Part shown: positions 58,169-64,000 of the stretch, one piece after another | Numbering within the stretch: position 1 is the stretch's first letter | Layout of the letters: each line of letters opens with the position of its first letter | Assembly: GCF_029392895.1 (NCBI RefSeq) | Contig: NZ_CP114200.1 | Span: 6,950,501-7,014,500, forward strand | DNA length: 64,000 nt | Reading direction: 5' to 3' | From: Streptomyces sp. 71268 | Lineage (GTDB): Bacteria > Actinomycetota > Actinomycetes > Streptomycetales > Streptomycetaceae | Program-made: the position numbers and the translations under genes | Notes under the pieces: model-generated | Told to the model about the DNA's origin: nothing | The model's database searches: none | Seen by the model: only the letters and a program-made list of their open reading frames with translations

Positions 58169-58200
58169 CCCAGGGGCGCGCGAGCGGGCGCGCCCCTGGG
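58169..58200 (+). terminator. Terminator after the siderophore operon
   Basis: A 12-bp perfect stem (58169-58180 with 58189-58200) and 8-base loop 20 bases after the synthetase stop, followed by CCTTTCCC. Confidence 0.85.
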
Positions 58201-58386
58201 CCTTTCCCGGCCCACCTCACCCGTCTGGCCTACGCCCCGCCGCCACGCGGTGCGCGCCGCCGCCCGCGCCGCATCCTGGGAGGTAAGCCGCACTCCAGGC
58301 GTGACCGGACGTGCCCGGCGTGGCCGGACACGACGGGAGGCGACCGGGCGTGCGGGGCGGTCCGACGTTCGAGGGAAGGGCGCGTC

Positions 58387-58626
58387 ATGAGTCCCAAGAC
58401 AAGGCCGGACACCGGCGGAGGCGGGCGCACACACGAGTTCCTCACGCCCGGCAGGATCGCCCTCCTCGTGCTGGGCGTCCTCGGCCTGATCTTCATCTTC
58501 GAGAACACCCGCCAGGTCAAGATCCGCCTGCTGATCCCCGAGGTCACCATGCCGCTCTGGCTGGCGCTGGCCGCGGTGGCGGTGATCGGGGGGTTGTGCG
58601 GGGCCTACCTGTTCCGGCGGCGGTGA
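58387..58626 (+). CDS. LapA/DUF1049-family small membrane protein
   Basis: A 79-residue protein with a short hydrophilic start and two hydrophobic segments (IALLVLGVLGLIFIFENT and LWLALAAVAVIGGLCGAYLF) separated by the family motif NTRQVKIRLLIPEVTMP. LapA-like domains in Gram-positive bacteria are of unknown function. The ATG follows AAGGG. It has no obvious link to the siderophore cluster, from which it is separated by a terminator. Confidence 0.85.
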   Translation: MSPKTRPDTGGGGRTHEFLTPGRIALLVLGVLGLIFIFENTRQVKIRLLIPEVTMPLWLALAAVAVIGGLCGAYLFRRR

Positions 58627-58849
58627 TCCGGCTCTGATCGGCGGAACGACCCGCGAGAGGCCCCGCCCGGCCGACCCGGCCGGGGCACCCACGACCTCCC
58701 CTTCGGCGGCGGGGACCGCCTGCCCGCTCCTCGGCAAGAAGGCCCGGCCCGCCGTCTGACCCGGCGGCCACTCACCGCCCCCTCGCCGGCCGCCGCCGGC
58801 CCACGCACGCCCGGGCGGGGTGTGGAACCCTTCTCCGTGCCAGGCGATG

Positions 58850-59446
58850 ATGTTGACCATGAGCCTGTCGCCAGCGCCGGTCGTCCCCACGGGGAGGCTG
58901 TCCCACTCCGCACAGCCCACGCTCGAATCGCCCGACGGCGCGCTGCTGTTGCGGCCGTGGACGGTGGCGGACGCCGAGGTCGTGTACGGGGCGTACCAGG
59001 ACGCGGGTATCCAGAAGTGGTCGCTGCGCCGCATGGGCTCGCGCGACGAGGTCCTCCAGTGGATCGCGGCGGGGGAGCGCCAGTGGCGCCAGGAGCGCGC
59101 GGCCCAGTGGGCGGTCGCCGACGCGGGCGGCGGCGAGGTGCTCGGCCGGGTGGCCCTGCGCTGGATGGACCTCACCCAGGGGCTCGCCGAGGCCGCGTAC
59201 TGGGTGTTGCCGCACGCCCGTGGCCAGGGCGTGGCCCCGCGCGCGCTCACCACGCTGACCCGGTGGGCCCTGGACGAGGCGGGGTTCCACCGGCTGGAAC
59301 TCGCCCACTCGGATCGAAACGAGCCGTCCTGCGAGGTGGCGCTCAGGGCCGGTTACGCGCTCGAAGGCACCCGGCGCAGCGCCCTGCGGCACGCGGACGG
59401 CTGGCACGACATGCATCTGCACGCCCGGGTCGAGGGCGACGCGTGA
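58850..59446 (+). CDS. GNAT-family N-acetyltransferase (RimJ-like)
   Basis: A 198-residue acetyltransferase. The acetyl-CoA motif is RGQGVAPRALTTLTRWA, followed by LELAHSDRNEPSCEVALRAG and the RimJ/RimL-type end ALEGTRRSALRHADGWHDMH. It would move an acetyl group to an amine, possibly a protein N-terminus or small antibiotic. The start is uncertain: ATG occurs at 58847, 58850 and 58859; the AGG site at 58842-58844 best suits 58850. Confidence 0.82.
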   Translation: MLTMSLSPAPVVPTGRLSHSAQPTLESPDGALLLRPWTVADAEVVYGAYQDAGIQKWSLRRMGSRDEVLQWIAAGERQWRQERAAQWAVADAGGGEVLGRVALRWMDLTQGLAEAAYWVLPHARGQGVAPRALTTLTRWALDEAGFHRLELAHSDRNEPSCEVALRAGYALEGTRRSALRHADGWHDMHLHARVEGDA

Positions 59447-59609
59447 GCCCGTAGCGCGTTCGCCGTGCCCGGCGATCCAACGACTCGCGCCGAACAGCCA
59501 GTTGCCGGGCCTCGTCCGGCGTCGCGAGGACGGCCACCTGCCGCACCAACATCAACGCCGTCTACGCTGCCGGTCGGTGCCCACCCCCATCCGAACGTAA
59601 GAGGAGACC

Positions 59610-60446
59610 ATGAACAACCCCCTGCCCGTGGTCCTGGTACACGGTTTCTGGCACGGCAGTTGGTGCTGGAGCCCGGTGGTCGAGCGGTTGGCCGCGCGGG
59701 GCGTGCCGTCGGTCGCGGTGGATCTGGAGGGGCACGGGCTGCGCGGCCCCGCGCCGCGCGCCCGTTGGGCGCGGCCGTTCGACGCGGCGTCGTTCGCCAC
59801 CGAGCCGTCCCCGGTGGCGGCGGTCACCGCCTCGTCCGCGGCGGCCGTACTCGCCGAGCAGATACGGACCGTCGGCGGCGGCCAGCCCGTCCTCGTGGTG
59901 GCCCACAGCATGGGCGGCGTGGTCGCCACCGCGGTGGCGGAACTGGTCCCCGAACTCGTGGCCGGCCTGGTCTACGTCTCCGCGTTCGCCCCGGTGAGCG
60001 GGGCGCCGGCGGGCTACTACAACACCTGTCCGGAGAACACCGGCGAGATGGTGAGCCGGCATCTGGCGGCCGACCCGATGGTGGTGGGCGCGGCCCGCAT
60101 CGACTTCGGCGACCCGGAGCGGCGCGACCAGATCAAGGAGACGTTCTACAACGACGTCGACGACCGCACGGCCGACGCCACCATCGCGCTGCTGAGCACG
60201 GACGGGCCGGCGGGGATTCCGCTGGAGCCGCTGACCGTCACCCAGGAGCGCTACGGCAGCGTGCCGCACGCGTACGTCGTGTGCGGCCGGGACAACGTGA
60301 TCCCCGCGACCTTGCAGTACCGCTTCGTCAAGGAGATCGACACCGTCTCGGCCACACCCACCGAGGTCACCGAACTCGACTGCTCCCACTCGCCCTTCCT
60401 GTCCCAGCCGGACGCGCTGGCCGAGGCGATCGTGGCCGCCAGGTAG
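59610..60446 (+). CDS. Alpha/beta hydrolase
   Basis: A 278-residue soluble hydrolase. It opens with VVLVHGFWHGSWCW (oxyanion hole), has the nucleophile Ser100 in AHSMGG, the acid in GRDNVIPA and the His in CSHSPF near 258. The fold and spacing resemble plant-type esterase/hydroxynitrile-lyase relatives common in streptomycetes. It has an AAGAGGAG ribosome site. It is monocistronic, and although it lies near the siderophore genes nothing shows that it hydrolyses the siderophore. Confidence 0.85.
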   Translation: MNNPLPVVLVHGFWHGSWCWSPVVERLAARGVPSVAVDLEGHGLRGPAPRARWARPFDAASFATEPSPVAAVTASSAAAVLAEQIRTVGGGQPVLVVAHSMGGVVATAVAELVPELVAGLVYVSAFAPVSGAPAGYYNTCPENTGEMVSRHLAADPMVVGAARIDFGDPERRDQIKETFYNDVDDRTADATIALLSTDGPAGIPLEPLTVTQERYGSVPHAYVVCGRDNVIPATLQYRFVKEIDTVSATPTEVTELDCSHSPFLSQPDALAEAIVAAR

Positions 60447-60465
60447 CGGCCCCGCGCGCCCCGGC

Positions 60466-61581
60466 TCAGGCGACGAGCAGCCGCAGGCCCAGCTCCGCCG
60501 CGTCCAGGTCGAGCAGGTCGCGGTTGCGCTCGGCCCAGCGGCCCGAGGACAGGTCATCGCGGAGCGCGGCCACCGCTCGCCGCTCGGCCTCCGGGCCGAC
60601 GCGGGTCCACACGGATGTCGCGCGGCGTACGGGCTCCTCCAGGTACGCCTCGGGGCGGCGCCAGTACGCCTCGAAGAAGCCGTCGGCGCAGTCCCACGGG
60701 ATGAGGACCGGCTCCAGGCGGGCCCCGAACGCGCGGGCCAGTTGGTCCACCGGGGGGCGGCCGGCGACGAGGTGGCCGACCTCGGGCAGGTAGTCGCGGC
60801 TGAGCCAGAAGCGGTCGCGCCAGCCGGCGTCGGTGGCGTCGTGCGTGAAGACCACGACGCGTCGGGCCACGCGCCGCATCTCGCGCAGCCCGGCGACCGG
60901 GTCCCGCCAGTGGTGGATGGTGCTGAACGCCATCGCCGCGTCGAAGGACTGGTCGGGGAACGGCAGCCGCTCCGCGGCGGCGGCCACGCACGGTGCCGAA
61001 CCCTCGGGGCGCTGGGCCCGCATGACGGCCGAGGGTTCCACCGCGGTCACGTCGCGGTCCGGCGGCTCGTAGGAGCCGGTGCCGGCGCCCACGTTCAGCA
61101 CCGTCCGCGCGTCCCCGAGCGCCTGCCAGACCTGCGCGGCGATGCGCGGCTCGGTGCGCCGCGTCGCCGGATAGGCGGCCCCGATGGACTCGTACAACCG
61201 CGCCCCGAGCGGGTGCAGTCGCTCCTCTGACGTCGTCCTGACTCCCATGGCCCGTGCCTCCAGTTCCTTGTCGATGGCGGTCACCATGGCGGCCGCGCGG
61301 TCGCGCTGGTCCAACAGCAGGCCGCGCAGCCGGTGCAGGCGCGCGACCGCGTCGGTGTCCGGGTCGTCCACCAGGTCCGCTATCTCGCGCAGTCCGAAAC
61401 CCAGCCGCCGGAAGGCGAGCACCTCCCGCAGTCGTTCCACGTCGCCCGCCGAGTAGGCCCGGTAGCCGGCCGAGGTCCGCGCGGACGGCCGGGCGAGGCC
61501 GATCTCGTCATAGTGATGCAGCGTGCGGACACTCACTCCGGCCAACTCGGCCACGCGCCCCACGGTCAGGTGCTCTTCCAC
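60466..61581 (-). CDS. MerR-family regulator fused to SAM methyltransferase domain
   Basis: A 371-residue protein. Residues 1-72 are a MerR winged helix (LTVGRVAELAGVSVRTLHHY, then GYRAYSAGDVERLREV), 75-112 a dimerising coiled coil, and about 130-300 a class I methyltransferase (VLNVGAGTGSY, AAAERLPFPDQSFDAAMAFS, HHWRDP). The start is GTG 61581. MerR proteins usually carry a ligand-binding C-domain; here a methyltransferase replaces it. The promoter has the 19-bp spacer and dyad expected for MerR autoregulation. The junction around residue 113 (MGVRTTSEERL) could be an internal second start. Confidence 0.85.
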   Translation of the reverse strand: MEEHLTVGRVAELAGVSVRTLHHYDEIGLARPSARTSAGYRAYSAGDVERLREVLAFRRLGFGLREIADLVDDPDTDAVARLHRLRGLLLDQRDRAAAMVTAIDKELEARAMGVRTTSEERLHPLGARLYESIGAAYPATRRTEPRIAAQVWQALGDARTVLNVGAGTGSYEPPDRDVTAVEPSAVMRAQRPEGSAPCVAAAAERLPFPDQSFDAAMAFSTIHHWRDPVAGLREMRRVARRVVVFTHDATDAGWRDRFWLSRDYLPEVGHLVAGRPPVDQLARAFGARLEPVLIPWDCADGFFEAYWRRPEAYLEEPVRRATSVWTRVGPEAERRAVAALRDDLSSGRWAERNRDLLDLDAAELGLRLLVA

Positions 61582-61588
61582 GCCCCCG

Positions 61589-61619
61589 AGAATGCGGCAT
61601 CACGCCGCGTGAGGGTCAA
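61589..61619 (-). promoter_or_regulatory. MerR-type promoter with 19-bp spacer and operator dyad
   Basis: TTGACC (minus, 61619-61614), a 19-bp spacer holding the dyad TCACGC-G-GCGTGA, and CATTCT (61594-61589). The long spacer with a central dyad is the hallmark of MerR-activated promoters. The predicted start falls at or beside the GTG start codon, so the message should be almost leaderless. Confidence 0.75.
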
Positions 61620-61838
61620 GCGGCCACGGGTCCCGGAACGCGCGTCGCCGCCACCGGAAAACCAGTGGAACGGCGTCGGCCCGGGCCCCTACCGTTTCGG
61701 CGGAAACACGTCGCCCAGACAAGGACATGCCGTTGTACACCCTGTGAGACCTCCCGAGCGCTGAATCGTCGCGCGTCGCGCCCCGTGCGTGCCGCGCTCC
61801 TTTTGCCGCGGACTTCTCACTGAGATCGGTGTACTTCT

Positions 61839-62387
61839 GTGCTCACCAGTTGGGTGGTCATGCCCACCTGCCTGCCGCTCATCGTCCGACGCTGCCACGT
61901 GTGCGCGTCCGAGCGTTCGCGGGCGAACGGAAAATTCCGCGTCAACGCCCACCACAAACTCCTCGACGCCTGGCTCCTCGCGTTCTGTACGGGATGTGGG
62001 GCGACCGCGAAGTTCCCGGTTCTGGAACGGGTGAACGTGCGTTCTGTACGACCCTCGTTGTTGGCCCGGTTGCACGACAACGATCCGGAACTCGCGGCCG
62101 AGCTGCTGCGGGACCCGGTGGTACGGCGCCGCGATCGGATCGCCCTGGACTGGGATGATGCCTGGCGCCTCGATACGGGGGAATTGGATGACCTGGACCG
62201 CGAGGTGATCGATGTCGAGGTGCGTTTCGCGGCGCGGATTCCCGTCCGGCCGGTGCGGTTGATCGCCGAAGGCTGCGCGCTTTCGCGGGCCGAGGTCGAG
62301 CGGCTGATCGTGGCGGGGAAACTCGTTTCGGGCGTACGGCTGACCGGCAAGCTCTCCGACGGCTTCACCTTCACGCTCAAGCGCTAA
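61839..62387 (+). CDS. DUF1062-family protein
   Basis: A 182-residue soluble protein starting at GTG 61839, which gives the family-like start MLTSWVV. Two Cys pairs (RRCHVCASER and FCTGCGATAKF) suggest a zinc ribbon in the N-terminal half; the C-terminal half contains WDDAWRLDTGELDDLDREVIDVEVRFA and an S4-like end (LSRAEVERLIVAGKL, LTGKLSDGFTF). Function is unknown. It is divergent from the MerR gene. Confidence 0.85.
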   Translation: MLTSWVVMPTCLPLIVRRCHVCASERSRANGKFRVNAHHKLLDAWLLAFCTGCGATAKFPVLERVNVRSVRPSLLARLHDNDPELAAELLRDPVVRRRDRIALDWDDAWRLDTGELDDLDREVIDVEVRFAARIPVRPVRLIAEGCALSRAEVERLIVAGKLVSGVRLTGKLSDGFTFTLKR

Positions 62388-62455
62388 GCGCTGAGCCCGG
62401 GTGGTGAAGCCCGGGACGGCCAGGGCGCGTTCCCCGCTTTCCCTTTCGGGCCCAG

Positions 62456-62486
62456 GGCCTGTCCGGTGCGCATTGCCGGGCAGGCC
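62456..62486. terminator. Terminator between DUF1062 and FAD monooxygenase genes
   Basis: An 11-bp stem with one G-T pair (62456-62466 with 62476-62486) and a 9-base loop between two converging genes. Confidence 0.6.
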
Positions 62487-62499
62487 CCGGCCAGGTCAG

Positions 62500-63741
62500 T
62501 CAGTGGGAAGCGGCTGGATGAGTCGTCGAAGCCGGCTCGCCGGCATCGACGGGGTCGGGCAGGGTGAGGGCGGTGTGGGCCGGGCGGCCGGTTCTCGGGG
62601 GCGCGGTGGTGAGATCGCGGATTCTCCGGTTGCGCTTTTCCAGGGCTTCGGCGGTGGTGGGGAAGAGTGCCGCGTCTCCCGTGCCGACCTGTGCCTGGTT
62701 CAGTTCGACGAACGCGCGGGCGTCGCGTTCGTAGGCGGCGAAGGCGGCGGTGTGGTCGCCGGGGTGGGTGGCCAGCGAGGTGGCGAGCAGATAGGCGCCG
62801 ACGAGGGCGAGGCTGGAGCCCTGGCCGGTGAGGAACGACGGGGCGTACGCGGCGTCGCCGAGGAAGGCCGTGCGACCCCTGGACCAGCGCGGCATGCGGA
62901 TCTGGCTCACGGTGTCGAAGAACGGGTCGGGCGCGCGGTGCATCGCGGCCACCATTCCCGGTATCTCCCATCCGTCGTCGGCGAAGGTGGCGGCGACGAG
63001 TTCGCGTTGTGCCACGGGGTCGCGAAGGGTCTCGTACGGTGGTCGCGGGTGGGCGAAGGTGAGGAACGCGTGGAGTTCTCCGCTGTCCCGGACCGCGTAG
63101 AGCGCGGCGGCTCGACCGGGGGCATTCCAGATCAGCGCTTCGTGGGAGAGCCCCAGGGTGTTGGGCATCGTGAAAATGGTGAAGCAGTATCCCAGGTAGT
63201 GGTGGAACCGCCGCTCCGGGCCGCAGACGAGTTCGCGGGTGCGCGAGTGCGACCCGTCCGCGCCCAGGACCAGGTCGAATCCGCGCCGGAGGCCGCTGCG
63301 GAAGATGACGTCGACGCCGTTCTCGTGGTCGGTGAGCGTGTCGACGGAATCGTTGAACAGGAATTCCACCTCGTCCCGGACGGTTCCGTACAGGGCCTCG
63401 ACCAGTTCCCCGCGCGGTACCTCGACATCGTGTCCCTCGTCGCCGCCGGCTATGGCCTGGGGACGCACGGACGCCACCGTGCTGCCGTCGGCGTGGAGGA
63501 AGGTCAACCGCCGTGACGCGATATGCGCTTCCCGCAGTCGCGGCAGGATTCCCATCCGGCGCACCACTTCCACGGCGGTGCCCCGTACGTCGATCGGATA
63601 TCCGCCGCTCCGTACTCCGGCGGACTTCTCCACCACGGTCACCGTGTATCCGTACCGGTGCAGCCAGTACGCCACGGCGGCTCCCGCGATGCTCGCGCCG
63701 GAAACCAGGACCGTGCCCTTCGACGGCGTTCGTGTGCCCAT
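62500..63741 (-). CDS. FAD-dependent aromatic monooxygenase-like (PHBH fold)
   Basis: A 413-residue flavoprotein. The FAD-binding start VLVSGASIAGAAVAYWLHRYGY, the DG motif LVLGADGSHSRTRE and GRTAFLGDAAYAPSFLTGQG place it in the para-hydroxybenzoate hydroxylase fold, near the Tet(X)/FAD_binding_3 group. Such enzymes hydroxylate or otherwise oxidise small molecules with NAD(P)H and O2. The ATG has a GAGGAG site. It lies in tandem after the cut MFS gene, so the two could form an oxidise-and-export resistance pair, which is a guess. Confidence 0.87.
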   Translation of the reverse strand: MGTRTPSKGTVLVSGASIAGAAVAYWLHRYGYTVTVVEKSAGVRSGGYPIDVRGTAVEVVRRMGILPRLREAHIASRRLTFLHADGSTVASVRPQAIAGGDEGHDVEVPRGELVEALYGTVRDEVEFLFNDSVDTLTDHENGVDVIFRSGLRRGFDLVLGADGSHSRTRELVCGPERRFHHYLGYCFTIFTMPNTLGLSHEALIWNAPGRAAALYAVRDSGELHAFLTFAHPRPPYETLRDPVAQRELVAATFADDGWEIPGMVAAMHRAPDPFFDTVSQIRMPRWSRGRTAFLGDAAYAPSFLTGQGSSLALVGAYLLATSLATHPGDHTAAFAAYERDARAFVELNQAQVGTGDAALFPTTAEALEKRNRRIRDLTTAPPRTGRPAHTALTLPDPVDAGEPASTTHPAASH

Positions 63742-63844
63742 GCGTCAACTCCTCGACGTGTGATGAGAGATGCGCGGCCAATTCGGTAGCACCTGGCCCG
63801 CGACGAAACTGTCGGACTCTGCCGGCGGATTCTTTTCGACCCGC

Positions 63845-64000
63845 TCACGGATTTCCGGCGACCGCGTCCCGTCCGTGGTCGTGATCGTGGTCGCGCACGC
63901 GGTTCCGGTCGGGTGACGGGGAAGCGGGGCCCGGGCGGGTGGCGCGTACGAGGAGGAGAACGAGCACCGCGGCGACGGTGAACGCCCCGCAGGCGATCGT
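63845..64000 (-). CDS. MFS transporter, C-terminal fragment
   Basis: The last 51 residues of a gene that runs off the right edge. One hydrophobic helix (FTVAAVLVLLLVRA) is followed by a short hydrophilic tail with a His/Asp-rich stretch RDHDHDHGRD. This is typical of the final helix of a multidrug MFS exporter, but so little is present that the family is only likely. It reads toward the FAD monooxygenase gene with about 100 bases between. Confidence 0.6.
   Translation of the reverse strand, partial: TIACGAFTVAAVLVLLLVRATRPGPASPSPDRNRVRDHDHDHGRDAVAGNP

Noticed and set aside
59610..60446. Alpha/beta hydrolase considered as the ferric-siderophore esterase of the cluster.
   Set aside because: It is separated by a terminator and two genes, has no iron box and lacks Fes/IroE-specific features.

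Overview
The window is high-GC actinobacterial DNA, almost certainly a Streptomyces or close relative. The support is GC-rich third codon positions, GTG/TTG starts behind GGAGG-like ribosome sites, a SepF/DUF5685 pair, streptogrisin-type proteases with an SSI-family inhibitor, a rare in-frame TTA codon, and IdeR/DmdR-type iron boxes. No rRNA, tRNA, insertion sequence or CRISPR array was seen. About 46 protein genes are supported; two are cut by the window ends (a cytochrome oxidase subunit I at the left, an MFS transporter at the right).

Layout. 1-8.2 kb: ctaD end, small I78-type inhibitor, PAP2 phosphatase, DHA2 drug exporter, glutaryl-CoA-dehydrogenase-like enzyme, divergent sepF and a Cys-rich-tailed DUF5685 gene. 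8.6-14.5 kb: an antisense cysteine-type leader peptide, then a tight four-gene operon (FAD/NAD(P)-binding protein, two luciferase-like flavin monooxygenases, DUF1684). 14.8-19.1 kb: an extracellular proteolysis island with two streptogrisin-type proteases, a stomatin/slipin-like protein and a subtilisin-inhibitor-like protein with Arg at P1. 19.7-25.5 kb: a four-gene oligopeptide-type ABC transporter. 25.5-37.4 kb: RidA-like protein lacking the catalytic Arg, Rv2578c-type radical SAM protein, SRPBCC protein, MFS transporter fused to three beta-sandwich repeats, PAS-GAF-SpoIIE-ATPase regulator, methyltransferase, MmpL transporter. 37.8-42.1 kb: a three-peptidase operon (M55, M20, S9). 42.3-44.2 kb: an EACC1 plus membrane-anchored caspase pair.

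44.2-58.1 kb is a catecholate siderophore locus: a FecCD/FecE-type importer with its binding protein, and an operon for 2,3-dihydroxybenzoate synthesis and activation (dehydrogenase, isochorismate synthase, aryl-AMP ligase, isochorismatase, separate aryl carrier protein) ending in a C-A-PCP-TE synthetase whose adenylation motifs match serine-activating EntF. Two iron boxes control both halves. The gene set predicts enterobactin or a linear DHB-serine relative. 58.4-64 kb: LapA-like protein, GNAT, alpha/beta hydrolase, a MerR-methyltransferase fusion with its own 19-bp-spacer promoter, DUF1062, an FAD monooxygenase and the cut MFS gene.

The observations most worth following are the EACC1-caspase pair, the EntF-type cluster with a split EntB, the orphan leader peptide next to the flavin monooxygenase operon, the MerR-methyltransferase fusion, and the transporter-repeat fusion. 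All functions are read from sequence motifs; none is experimentally verified here.
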